Part shown: in pieces, positions 27,822 through 36,896 of the stretch
Layout: every line of letters starts with the position of its first letter
How positions within the stretch are numbered: position 1 is the stretch's first letter
NCBI RefSeq assembly: GCF_005887615.1
Contig: NZ_VANS01000005.1
Location: 62,001 to 126,000, forward strand
Reading direction: 5' to 3'
Source: Sulfitobacter sabulilitoris
GTDB lineage: Bacteria > Pseudomonadota > Alphaproteobacteria > Rhodobacterales > Rhodobacteraceae
Length of the DNA stretch: 64,000 bases
The notes under the pieces: model-generated
Database searches by the model: none
What the model saw: the letters and a program-made list of their open reading frames with translations, nothing else
Told to the model about the DNA's origin: nothing
Made by a program: the position numbers and the translations under genes

Positions 27822-28880
27822 ATGCCCTGGTTCGCCATTGCCAGCCTGACCCCTGCCCTTCTGCTGGCGGCGGCCGCCGTATTCGGCGGGGTCTGGCCGC
27901 TGGCGGGGGTGCTGTCGATCACGCTTGGGGTGCTGCTGGCCGACCGGGTGCGCCCGCCCGCGCCCGCCCGGCACCCTGGCGAGGGGCGGCACGTGGCGCG
28001 CGGGCTCGTGGTGGCGCATTTCGCGCTTCTGGCGCTGTGCCTGTGGGCGATGACGGCGGCGCATCTCGGGCTGGCGGACAAGGCGCTGATCTGGCTGGGT
28101 TGCGGGCTTTATGTCGGGCAGGTGTCGAATTCGAACGCGCATGAACTGATCCATGCGCGGCACCGCCTTGACCGTCGGCTTGGCGTGGCGGTCTATGTGT
28201 CGCTGCTCAACGGGCACCATGTATCGGCGCATCTGCGCGTGCATCACGTGCACGCAGCGACGCCCGAGGACCCGAATTCGGCCCGGCTGGGCGAAGGGTT
28301 CTATCGCTATGCGTTGCGGGTCGCGGCGGGGGAATTCATCGCGGGCCTGCGCGCCGACACGCGGCACCGCGCGCGGGCGGTGCCGCCGCCGCCGGGCTGG
28401 ACGCATCCTTACGTCGGATACGTCTGCGGCGCGGTCGCGGCACTGGCCGCCGCCTGGGCGCTGGCAGGCGGGGCCGGGATCGCGACGCTGATCGGCCTCT
28501 CCGTCTATGCGCAGGCGCAGTTGATGCTGTCAGACTACGTCCAGCACTATGGCCTGCGCCGCGCGATCCTGCCGGGCGGCAAGCCCGAGCCGATGGGCCC
28601 GGCGCACAGCTGGAACGCCCCGCACTGGTATTCCGGCGCGATGATGCTGAACGCGCCGCGCCATTCCGATCACCACCAGAACCCCGCGCGCAGCTATCCG
28701 GCGCTGCGGCTGGACCCCGCGACGATGCCGATGCTGCCCCGGTCGCTGCCGGTGATGGCGGCGCTTGCGCTGGTGCCGCCGCTGTGGCGGCGCGTGATGG
28801 ATGGCCGCGCGGCGCGCTGGCAGCGGCGCGGCGCTGGCGGCGCTTTGCCCGATGCGGTGCCGGCCACCGCCCCGGCCTAG
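27822..28880 (+). CDS. AlkB-family membrane di-iron hydroxylase (alkane 1-monooxygenase-like)
   Basis: A 352-residue membrane protein with the histidine boxes of integral-membrane hydroxylases: NAHELIHARHR (about 105-115), HLRVHHVHAATPEDPNSARL (about 137-156) and APRHSDHHQNPARSY near residue 285. LMLSDYVQHYGL corresponds to the family NYVEHYGL motif. Four or more helices precede and separate the boxes. AlkB uses O2 with electrons from rubredoxin to hydroxylate alkyl chains. No rubredoxin is encoded nearby, and the substrate is open (alkane or fatty acyl). The ACGGAG before ATG 27822 supports the start. The downstream sequence is a separate small secreted protein. Confidence 0.9.
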   Translation: MPWFAIASLTPALLLAAAAVFGGVWPLAGVLSITLGVLLADRVRPPAPARHPGEGRHVARGLVVAHFALLALCLWAMTAAHLGLADKALIWLGCGLYVGQVSNSNAHELIHARHRLDRRLGVAVYVSLLNGHHVSAHLRVHHVHAATPEDPNSARLGEGFYRYALRVAAGEFIAGLRADTRHRARAVPPPPGWTHPYVGYVCGAVAALAAAWALAGGAGIATLIGLSVYAQAQLMLSDYVQHYGLRRAILPGGKPEPMGPAHSWNAPHWYSGAMMLNAPRHSDHHQNPARSYPALRLDPATMPMLPRSLPVMAALALVPPLWRRVMDGRAARWQRRGAGGALPDAVPATAPA

Positions 28881-28912
28881 CGTCGGCGCGCGAAATCTGT
28901 CAGTTTCGAACC

Positions 28913-29317
28913 ATGATACGCATCCGCCTCGCCGCTCTGGCCGCCCTCGTCCTCCTGTCGCTTCCGCTGGCCGCGCAGGAGGCCATGACGGCGCAGGAAT
29001 TCGATGCCTACACCCGCGGCAAGACGCTGTTCTTCGGTCAGTCGGGCCGTCCCTACGGCGCCGAGGTCTACCTGGACGACCGCCGTGTGCGATGGTCGTT
29101 TCTGGATGGCGAATGCAAAGACGGCGAATGGTACGAGGACGCGGGCCAGATCTGCTTTGTCTACGAGGACAACCCGGTGCCGCAATGCTGGACCTTCCAC
29201 CGGGGCGCGGAGGGCCTGATCGCCCGGTTCGAGAACGATCCCGCCGGCACCGAGCTTTACGAGGCGAACGACATGGGCGAAGAGATGCTCTGCCTCGGTC
29301 CGCGCATCGGGGTCTGA
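28913..29317 (+). CDS. Secreted unknown protein (134 aa)
   Basis: The N-terminal signal peptide (RIRLAALAALVLLSLPLAAQ, about 3-22) precedes a 110-residue domain with four cysteines in GECKDGEW, GQICFVYED, VPQCWTF and EMLCLGP, which may form two disulfides. The QEFDAYTRGKTLFF and WSFLDGECKDGEWYEDAGQI blocks look conserved, as in other Rhodobacterales periplasmic proteins without assigned function. The ATG at 28913 is 32 bases after the alkB-like stop. No catalytic motif is visible. Confidence 0.7.
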   Translation: MIRIRLAALAALVLLSLPLAAQEAMTAQEFDAYTRGKTLFFGQSGRPYGAEVYLDDRRVRWSFLDGECKDGEWYEDAGQICFVYEDNPVPQCWTFHRGAEGLIARFENDPAGTELYEANDMGEEMLCLGPRIGV

Positions 29318-29336
29318 CGGCGCCGGCCGGCCCGTC

Positions 29337-30920
29337 CTAGAACAACGATCCCTGATCCGGCGCTTTGGCGGCTGGTCTGGCGGGCGATTTCGCCTTTGAC
29401 GGGGGCGGCGTGCCGCTGTTGCCACCCGCGCCGGGGCCGCCGACCGTGATCCGCCCGTCGGCGAATTCGATCTCAAGTGACCTGGCCTTGCGGGCGGCCT
29501 CGGTGCCGGTCACGACCGCACCGTCGCCGCGCACCACGGCATAGCCGCGCCGCAACGTCGCCTTGTAGCTGAGCGTTTCGCGCAACCGGTCCATCGCGTC
29601 GATCTTTTGCCGCCAGCCACGGGTTTGCCGCTGTCCCGCATCGGACAGGCGCGCGATCACATCGGCAAAGCGATCGGCCTTGGCCTCGCGGTCCTGTGCC
29701 AGCGCCTGCGGGCGAAAGCCGCGCGCGCGGGTGGCGAAGCGGTCGCGCTTGACCGCCACGGCGCGGGCCAGCGCCGGACCAAGCCGGTCCGACAGCGCCC
29801 GGAGCCGTTTGCGATCGGCATCGACCGCGCGGCGCAGCATCGCGGGCCGCAGCGATCCCGCGACATCCGCCAGACGCACCTTGCGCCGCTGCACCCCGCC
29901 GATCAGCGCGGGACCCAGCCGTTCGGCCCCCCGGTCAAGCCGCTGCCGCGGGCCATCGAGCAGCGTGTCGGCACGCGGCAGGGCGCGGCCCACGTCGCGC
30001 AGCCGCTGATCGCGGCGCGCGAGCCCCTGGCTCAGCGCGCGCGTCATCCGGGCATCCTGCCCATCGAGCCAGGCCAGCAATTCGTGCCGCACGGGCACCG
30101 CCAGTTCGGCAGCCGCGGTCGGCGTCGGCGCGCGCTTGTCCGAGACGAAGTCGATCAGCGTCGTGTCGGTCTCGTGGCCGACGGCCGAAATCAGCGGGAT
30201 CTGCGAGGCCGCCGCCGCGCGGGCCACCGATTCCTCGTTGAACCCCCAGAGATCCTCGACCGAACCCCCGCCGCGCGCCACGATCAGCAGGTCGGGGCGC
30301 GGCAGCGCACCACCCGGTGTCATGGCGTTAAAGCCCTCGATCGCGCGCACCACCTCCGGCGCGCAACGCTCGCCCTGAACGGCCACGGGCCAGATCAGCA
30401 CCTTGCGCGGAAAGCGGTCGCGCAGGCGGTGCAGGATGTCGCGGATCACCGCGCCCGACGGCGAGGTGACGACGCCGATCACGTCGGGCAGATAGGGCAG
30501 CGCCCGCTTGCGCGCGGGATCAAACAGCCCCTCGCCCTCCAGCGCCTTCTTGCGTTTCTCCAGCAGTGCCATCAACGCGCCCATGCCCGCCGGTTTGATG
30601 TCTTCGATCACGATCTGGTATTTCGACTGGCCGCCGAAGGTGGTGATGCGGCCCGTGGCGACCACTTCCATGCCCTCTTCGGGCTGGGTTTGCAGGCGCC
30701 CGGCGACGCCCTTCCAGATCACACCCGAGATGACCGACCGGTCGTCCTTGAGGTCGAGGTAGATATGCCCCGACCGGGGCCGTGACACGCGCCCCACCTC
30801 GCCCCTGATCCGGACATGGCCGAATTCCGCCTCGATCACCCGTTTGATCGCCCCCGACAATTCGGTGACGGTGAATTCGGGGCTGTTGAGGCCCTCGGCG
30901 GGGTCGTCGATCAGGTCCAT
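29337..30920 (-). CDS. xseA: Exodeoxyribonuclease VII large subunit
   Basis: The catalytic and DNA-binding subunit of Exo VII, which degrades single-stranded DNA from both ends in mismatch and damage repair; partner XseB is not in this window. Residues about 13-110 form the OB fold (EFTVTELSGAIKRVIEAEFG, GEVGRVSRPRSGHIYLDLKD), then the nuclease core GVVTSPSGAVIRDILHRLRDR, DLLIVARGGGSVEDLWGFNE and SAVGHETDTTLIDFV, followed by a long Arg-rich coiled region and the final LRRGYAVVRGDGAVV. At 527 residues it is longer than E. coli XseA (456) through the coiled region and a Pro/Lys-rich tail. Confidence 0.96.
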   Translation of the reverse strand: MDLIDDPAEGLNSPEFTVTELSGAIKRVIEAEFGHVRIRGEVGRVSRPRSGHIYLDLKDDRSVISGVIWKGVAGRLQTQPEEGMEVVATGRITTFGGQSKYQIVIEDIKPAGMGALMALLEKRKKALEGEGLFDPARKRALPYLPDVIGVVTSPSGAVIRDILHRLRDRFPRKVLIWPVAVQGERCAPEVVRAIEGFNAMTPGGALPRPDLLIVARGGGSVEDLWGFNEESVARAAAASQIPLISAVGHETDTTLIDFVSDKRAPTPTAAAELAVPVRHELLAWLDGQDARMTRALSQGLARRDQRLRDVGRALPRADTLLDGPRQRLDRGAERLGPALIGGVQRRKVRLADVAGSLRPAMLRRAVDADRKRLRALSDRLGPALARAVAVKRDRFATRARGFRPQALAQDREAKADRFADVIARLSDAGQRQTRGWRQKIDAMDRLRETLSYKATLRRGYAVVRGDGAVVTGTEAARKARSLEIEFADGRITVGGPGAGGNSGTPPPSKAKSPARPAAKAPDQGSLF

Positions 30921-31000
30921 GGGCGGTCCGTTCTTGTGCAAGGCTGATCGGCAGCTTAGAACGCGCAGCAATCAAGGCCAAGCAGATCGGAGCGTGCACC

Positions 31001-32266
31001 ATGAACATTCTCATCCTCGGCGGCGGCGGGCGCGAACACAGCCTGGCCTGGGCCGTGATGCAGAACCCCAAGTGCGACAAGCTGATCGTGGCGCCGGGCA
31101 ACGCGGGCATCGCCGAGATCGCGGATTGCGCCAGCATCGACATTCTCGACAGCGGCACGGTTGCGACCTTTGCCGAGGAGAACGCGATCGATTTCGTCAT
31201 CGTGGGGCCAGAGGCGCCACTGGCCGCGGGGGTTGCCGACCGGCTGCGCGATGCCGGGCTGCTGGTTTTCGGGCCCAGCCAGGCGGCGGCGGAGTTGGAG
31301 GCGTCCAAGGCCTTCACCAAGGAGATCTGCGACGCGGCAGGCGCGCCCACCGCGGCCTATGGGCATTTCACCGACGCCGCCGCAGCCCGCGCCTATGTCG
31401 AGGCGCAGGGCGCGCCGATCGTGATCAAGGCCGATGGGCTGGCGGCTGGCAAGGGCGTGATCATCGCCGAGACCGTGGCAGAGGCGCTGGACGCCGTGGA
31501 CGCGATGTTCGAGGGCGAGTTCGGCGACGCGGGCGCCGAAGTGGTGATCGAGGAATTCATGGAGGGCGAGGAGGCCTCGTTTTTCGTGCTGTGCGACGGC
31601 ACCGACGTGCTGCCCATCGGCACGGCGCAGGACCACAAGCGCGTGGGCGACGGCGACACCGGCCCCAATACCGGCGGCATGGGCGCCTATTCCCCCGCTC
31701 CTGTGCTGAGCGACGAGATCGCGGCCGCGGCGCTGGACCGGATCATCAAGCCCACGATGGCCGAAATGGCCCGCCGCGGCAGGCCCTATCAGGGTGTGCT
31801 CTATGCCGGGTTGATGATCAAGGACGGCCAGCCCCGGCTGGTGGAGTACAACGTCCGCTTCGGCGACCCGGAATGCCAGGTGCTGATGATGCGGCTGGGG
31901 GCGCAGGCCCTCGACCTGATGCAGGCCGCCGCCGAAGGGCGGCTGGCGCAGGCGCGGGTGAACTGGGCCGAGGATCACGCGCTCTGCGTCGTGATGGCGG
32001 CGCGCGGCTATCCCGGTGCCTATGACAAGGGAAGCGTCATCGGCGGGCTGGAGGCATTGCCCGAGACCAGTTTCGACATGGTGTTTCACGCAGGCACCGC
32101 GCGGCAGGACGGGCATTTCGTCGCCAATGGCGGGCGCGTCCTGACGGTCACGGCGCGCGGCGACGATCTGGCGCAGGCGCAGCAGCGGGCCTATGCCATG
32201 GTGGACGACATCGACTGGCCGCAGGGCTTTTGCCGCCGCGACATCGGGTGGCGCGCATTGGGTTGA
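31001..32266 (+). CDS. purD: Phosphoribosylamine-glycine ligase
   Basis: Joins glycine to 5-phosphoribosylamine with ATP, the second step of purine synthesis. The 421-residue ATP-grasp protein has MNILILGGGGREHSLAWAV at the N-terminus, GPEAPLAAGVADRLR, the ATP-grasp lid IVIKADGLAAGKGVIIAET, EEFMEGEEASFFVLCDG and YNVRFGDPECQVLM, all standard. It is divergent from xseA with 80 bp between starts. It is monofunctional, as in other proteobacteria. Confidence 0.97.
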   Translation: MNILILGGGGREHSLAWAVMQNPKCDKLIVAPGNAGIAEIADCASIDILDSGTVATFAEENAIDFVIVGPEAPLAAGVADRLRDAGLLVFGPSQAAAELEASKAFTKEICDAAGAPTAAYGHFTDAAAARAYVEAQGAPIVIKADGLAAGKGVIIAETVAEALDAVDAMFEGEFGDAGAEVVIEEFMEGEEASFFVLCDGTDVLPIGTAQDHKRVGDGDTGPNTGGMGAYSPAPVLSDEIAAAALDRIIKPTMAEMARRGRPYQGVLYAGLMIKDGQPRLVEYNVRFGDPECQVLMMRLGAQALDLMQAAAEGRLAQARVNWAEDHALCVVMAARGYPGAYDKGSVIGGLEALPETSFDMVFHAGTARQDGHFVANGGRVLTVTARGDDLAQAQQRAYAMVDDIDWPQGFCRRDIGWRALG

Positions 32267-32465
32267 TCGCGCGCCTTTTTTTCGGGCGCGCACAAACGCC
32301 AAGGTGCCTTTTCGCCTGATCCCGGCCTTAAATAGGTCGCTGTCTGGCCGCTCCGTGGCCGTCGGTCCAGGGAAACGGGAATAAGACCATCTGGCCGCGG
32401 TTTCAAACGACGAAGCGAATCGTCGCTGTGTAGCCGCACGACATAGATTTGCCTTATTTATTGCA

Positions 32466-32480
32466 TTGTTTCTGAAACAA
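32466..32480. promoter_or_regulatory. Palindrome TTGTTTC-T-GAAACAA
   Basis: A perfect 7-1-7 inverted repeat, in the A+T-rich leader 364 bp before the curlin-repeat start. It has the form of a dimeric regulator operator. The binding protein is not known. Confidence 0.45.
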
Positions 32481-32524
32481 GCCTGCAAACCTGAGCCGCA
32501 ATACAACTTTGGGTTGCATTTACG

Positions 32525-32536
32525 GCCAATATTGGC
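32525..32536. promoter_or_regulatory. Palindrome GCCAATATTGGC
   Basis: A perfect 12-bp palindrome, 59 bp from the previous one, in the same regulatory region. It resembles a compact operator half-site pair; no regulator is assigned. Confidence 0.4.
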
Positions 32537-32634
32537 AAAAAAATGTCTTTATCGTGCAAAGGTATGGCCATTTCCTCCGCTCGTGTGCCACAAATTGTGT
32601 CGGAACAGTTAACGTCGATTTGAGGAGGTAATAA

Positions 32635-32796
32635 GTGTCGCTTACATTGAAAACGCACATTTCTTGTCTGTTCACGTCGACCAGTTTGACGGCTCCACTC
32701 CTCACTCATGGTGCTGATCCCGGGCCATGCTGCCAGCTAATCTGGCGATGCGGGTTCGGCAAAGGCAGTCACTGCAGACCGCAGACAACGCCATAA
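32635..32796 (+). CDS. Candidate short ORF or leader peptide (53 aa)
   Basis: GAGGAGGTAATAA directly precedes GTG at 32635, one of the strongest ribosome-binding sites in the window. The reading frame (SLTLKTHISCLFTSTSLTAP..., ends TTP) is 53 codons and stops 47 bp before the curlin-repeat ATG. The first 25 residues are mildly hydrophobic, like a weak export signal, and the remainder is Cys-rich with no known motif. It may be a leader peptide for the gene downstream. Chance occurrence remains quite possible as the codon use is atypical. Confidence 0.25.
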   Translation: MSLTLKTHISCLFTSTSLTAPLLTHGADPGPCCQLIWRCGFGKGSHCRPQTTP

Positions 32797-32843
32797 CATT
32801 ACGAGTGACGGTTCACTTTACATTCAACCTACGAGGAAAATCC

Positions 32844-34271
32844 ATGAAACTGATAAAAATTGCATTGGCGAGCACCACCGCTCTCGGCCTGTCCATGACT
32901 GCGGCGCATGCGCAAAGCAACGACGCTTACCTGTCGCAGACAGGCACAGGCAACAACGCGCTCGTCACGCAAAGCGGTGCCAACAACGACGCCGGTTCTG
33001 CCGCCAAAACGATGAAGCAGATCACAGAAGGGTCCGGGTTTGGCAATGACCTGGATATCTTGCAAAGCGGAAACGGCAACGAAATCGGTCTCAACGGCCT
33101 TGTGCAGAAAAGCCAGAACCTGTTCTCGAACACAGCCGACATCACGCAGTCGTCATCCGGCAACTCGGTGGGCAAGGTCGATCAGTTGACACGCAATAAG
33201 CGGGGCAATCTGTCTGGCAACGATCTCGTGATCCTCCAAACCGGCGGCAACAACAACGCAATCGGTTCGGTCAAGCAAGAGCGCAATGGCGCCCTGAAAG
33301 GCAACATCGCTGCAGTGACCATGGACGGCGCTGGCAACACGATTGCAGTCGTGCGGCAGGTCACCCAAGGTGATACGTCGACAGCCTATGTTGACGAGAA
33401 CGAACTGACCGCGGTGATTTCAGGCGACAACAACGGCAACGGCGCCCTGAGCGGCTATGCTGCTGCCAGTTCCGCCACGACAAGCGAACTGATCCAGGGC
33501 AAATCCACCGGGATCGACAGCCCGGTCACCCAAGGCCAAAACACGATGAATCTGCTGATTACCGGCAATTCCAACCAATTCGGCGTCACCCAGTACGGGT
33601 CTCTGAACAATGTGGGCCTTCTGTCCATATCCGGTTCAAACAACCAGATGGGCGTGTACCAAGACGGGACCGACAATACGGTTGCCCTGGCTGACATCGC
33701 GGGTATCGGAAACAATGTCGGACTTGCACAATTGGGCGATCGCAATTTCGTACTGGCGATGGTTCAACAGAACGGAAATAACGTGTCCTCAAGCCAGATC
33801 GGTGACGATAACGAGACCTACATCGAAGTTGACGGCAATGGGAACGACGCGCGTGTCGCCGTCATGGGCGACAACAACTACGTCGATGCTGAGCAGCGTT
33901 TTGGCAACAGCAACGACATGGCCGTCGATATTTTTGGTAGCGGCAACAATATGGTCGGCTTCTCAGACAACTTCTCCGGTGATGCTCGCACAGCGCGCAA
34001 TTTCGGGAACGGTCTTACCGGTCAAACATTCCGTCGTGGCAGCCTGTGGCAGCATGGATCGGGCAACAACCTGTCGCTGACAGTTGGCGCCGCAGGTAGC
34101 GACAGCAACAGCAATTCCTTCGCAATGCTGCAGCGTGGCAATGGCAACACCATCACCGGAGCCATCACCGACGGAAGTATGAACCAAGCGGCCGTCGCGC
34201 AGAATGGCAACGGCAACACCACCGCGTTTTCCCAAACCGGTTCCAATAACGTCATGGGCGTAATTCAATAA
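32844..34271 (+). CDS. Curlin-repeat secreted protein (functional-amyloid-like)
   Basis: A 475-residue exported protein with a signal peptide (IKIALASTTALGLSMTAAHA, about 4-23) and, throughout the mature part, Asn/Gln/Gly-rich units of about 22 residues following Q-x-G-x-x-N-x-A/xx-x-x-x-Q, for example LSQTGTGNNALVTQSGANN, LQSGNGNEIGLNG and VAQNGNGNTTAFSQTGSNN. This is the curlin repeat of CsgA/CsgB, which stacks into cross-beta amyloid on the cell surface. CsgA has five repeats; this protein has room for roughly twenty, some irregular. No csgE, csgF or csgG secretion gene is in the window. Lower G+C than the flanks partly reflects Asn codons. AGGA precedes the ATG. Confidence 0.88.
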   Translation: MKLIKIALASTTALGLSMTAAHAQSNDAYLSQTGTGNNALVTQSGANNDAGSAAKTMKQITEGSGFGNDLDILQSGNGNEIGLNGLVQKSQNLFSNTADITQSSSGNSVGKVDQLTRNKRGNLSGNDLVILQTGGNNNAIGSVKQERNGALKGNIAAVTMDGAGNTIAVVRQVTQGDTSTAYVDENELTAVISGDNNGNGALSGYAAASSATTSELIQGKSTGIDSPVTQGQNTMNLLITGNSNQFGVTQYGSLNNVGLLSISGSNNQMGVYQDGTDNTVALADIAGIGNNVGLAQLGDRNFVLAMVQQNGNNVSSSQIGDDNETYIEVDGNGNDARVAVMGDNNYVDAEQRFGNSNDMAVDIFGSGNNMVGFSDNFSGDARTARNFGNGLTGQTFRRGSLWQHGSGNNLSLTVGAAGSDSNSNSFAMLQRGNGNTITGAITDGSMNQAAVAQNGNGNTTAFSQTGSNNVMGVIQ

Positions 34272-34290
34272 TCGCCTAAGATCACTAAGG

Positions 34291-34325
34291 ACGCCGCGCC
34301 CGGGCAACCGGGCGCGGCGTTTTTC
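34291..34325 (+). terminator. Strong terminator after the curlin-repeat gene
   Basis: A perfect 13-bp stem (34291-34303 with 34308-34320) closed by a GCAA tetraloop and followed by TTTTT. It starts 19 bp past the stop codon. One of the best intrinsic terminators in the window. Confidence 0.93.
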
Positions 34326-34447
34326 GTTTCGGGGGCGGTTTTCACTTCTGGACATTCTTACGTCGCGACCGCCGGCCAATAATACGGTGCCGTCGCGGGG
34401 GCGCATTCAGGGACGACACGGCGTCCCATCGCTCACCCGCTGTCTGA

Positions 34448-35193
34448 TCACTCCGCGCAGGCAAGCGCCGCCGCGAATCTGTGGCGGCCTTCGTGCGAAC
34501 CCAGGTCTGTTTGGGTAAAGCCGTCGGCAGACCAGCGCAGCGCCACGATCCGGGTCCAGTCGGCAGTGGCAACGATCAGTTCCGGCGCGCCGGCGCAGGT
34601 GCGGATCCCGCCCGCGATGTCGCGCTCGCCGATACGGTGGTTGGTGTAGCCGGCAAGGTCGCCCACCGGCGACAGCGCCCCGGCCTCGTAACGCCACAGG
34701 CGCAGTGTCTTGGCAAGGTGGGGGCGATCGATATACGCAAGCTCCACCGTGCCGTCCCCATCAAGATCGGCCGCGCCGACCGGGGCCAGCCAGCGGTTGC
34801 TGCGCCCGATGTGGGGCGTGGCGGCGATGCGGCCCGTGACGTCGTAGACGGCAAGTCGGGCGCCTTGGGTCAGGCTGCTTTCGACCACGATCACCTCGCG
34901 TGCGCCGTCGCCGTCAAGGTCGGCCAAGCGCGGTGCGGTATCCTCGAACACCAACGTCTCCGGCAGGACCATGCGCAGGGTGGCGCCGGTGTCGAGCGTC
35001 AGCACAAGCGTGCCATGCTCGATCGCGTCGCCAAGAACACCATGCGCATAACGCGGCGTCGGATTGGCATAACGGGCCGAACTGATCTGATCGGCCGCCA
35101 CGGGCGCCGCGAGCCACAGGCCCGCCACCAGCAGCGCGCGGCGGGCGGGCCGGACCCGCAGGCGGGCCAGCAGACGCCGCGCCCCTGCCGGCA

Positions 35194-35194
<1 letters not shown>
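34448..35194 (-). CDS. Exported FG-GAP/VCBS-like repeat protein
   Basis: A 248-residue protein with an Arg-rich N-terminus and signal helix (RRALLVAGLWLAAPVAADQ, about 18-36). The mature part carries two calcium-loop-like units, LADLDGDGAREVIVVESS and AADLDGDGTVELAYIDRP, with the D-x-D-G-D-G signature of FG-GAP/VCBS beta-propeller repeats, plus a third degenerate unit. Too short for a full propeller, it may form a partial one. Its ATG overlaps the ferredoxin stop by one base (TGATG). The link between a secreted repeat protein and a ferredoxin is positional only; the function is unknown. Confidence 0.75.
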
Positions 35195-36078
<884 letters not shown>

Positions 36079-36105
36079 TCAAAAGACCCAAGAAGGCATT
36101 GGGCC

Positions 36106-36657
36106 ATGACACAGGCATTTTTCCGCGGCATGACGGCGCTGCCCCTGATGATGGGGCTTGCGCTTGGCGGCTGTGACATATCCGGCGCAAGCCCGGCCGC
36201 GGGGCTGAGAGAGCCCGGCGTGACGCGCAGCACCGAAATCGCCCCGCCGGGGGCCGACCCCGGCACCTGCTGGGGCAAGATCGTCAGCCCCGCCACGATC
36301 GAGACGGTGACCGTACAGGTGCTGTTGCAACCCGCCGAGGTGACAACCGAGGGCGTGATCCGGCAGCCTGCGATCTACAAGACAGAGACCCGCCAGAACA
36401 TCGTGCGCCCGCGTCGGGACACCTGGTTCGAGGCGCCCTGCGATGCCGATCTGACGGTGGAATTCGTCTCAAGCCTGCAACGCGCCTTGCAGGCCCGCAG
36501 CCTGTATCGCGGCGCCATCACCGGGGTGATGGATGCCGGCACACGCGCCGCGGTGCGCCGCTACCAAGCGCCCGAGGGGCTGGACAGCGGCATCCTGTCG
36601 CTGGCCGCCGCGCGTAAGCTGGGCCTGGTCGCGGTCAGACAACCGACCGGCGGATGA
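36106..36657 (+). CDS. Lipoprotein with peptidoglycan-binding-like C-terminus
   Basis: A 183-residue lipoprotein: signal helix with lipobox LALGGC (Cys23). The middle part is basic-acidic with PATIETVTVQVLLQPAEV and PAIYKTETRQNIVRPRRDTW. The C-terminal third (FVSSLQRALQARSLYRGAIT then GVMDAGTRAAVRRYQAPEG) matches a peptidoglycan-binding_1 helix bundle, with the typical L-x-x-x-G-x-x-D-G-x-x-G/A-x-x-T-R-x-A pattern. It is probably anchored in the outer membrane and touches the wall. It starts 63 bp after the OB-domain gene, but its own SOS control is not evident. Confidence 0.82.
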   Translation: MTQAFFRGMTALPLMMGLALGGCDISGASPAAGLREPGVTRSTEIAPPGADPGTCWGKIVSPATIETVTVQVLLQPAEVTTEGVIRQPAIYKTETRQNIVRPRRDTWFEAPCDADLTVEFVSSLQRALQARSLYRGAITGVMDAGTRAAVRRYQAPEGLDSGILSLAAARKLGLVAVRQPTGG

Positions 36658-36829
36658 GGCAAGCCCGAGATTGAGCCCGAGCCCCCGCCCGAGCAACCGC
36701 GCGCGGGCCTGCCGAACCGAAACCGTGGAATGTCGCAGGCCGGTCCCGGCCCCAACGGCTCAGGCCGCCTTGCCCCCCGGCTGCGAACATGGTTTTCCGG
36801 CTGTCCTTGGCACGCAAGGCGGCGGGCCG

Positions 36830-36860
36830 CGAAACAACAAAGGGCGCCACGGAGGCGCCC
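36830..36860 (-). terminator. Terminator of degP
   Basis: GGGCGCC (36842-36848) and GGCGCCC (36854-36860) form a perfect 7-bp stem; on the minus strand it is followed by TTTGTTGTTT. It begins 37 bp downstream of the degP stop. Confidence 0.85.
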
Positions 36861-36896
36861 AATGTCGTGTCTTTTGCTCGATGTCGGCGGCAGCGA

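Larger units (their letters stand above)
32267..32843 (+). other. 577-bp A+T-richer intergenic region upstream of the curlin-repeat gene
   Basis: This is the longest gene-poor stretch of the window and, from about 32440 on, clearly richer in A+T than neighbours. It begins with GCGCGCC-T7-C-GGGCGCGC-type hairpin (32269-32291) after purD. It then holds a CGACGA...TCGTCG hairpin (32408-32425), two perfect palindromes (32466-32480, 32525-32536) and a possible short ORF with a strong ribosome site (32635-32796). The layout is that of a large regulatory region for the downstream surface protein. Confidence 0.6.

Noticed and set aside
32458-32709. Minus-strand ORF of 83 codons in the A+T-rich leader
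   Set aside because: No ribosome site, composition typical of noncoding DNA, and it overlaps palindromes and the better-supported plus-strand short ORF.
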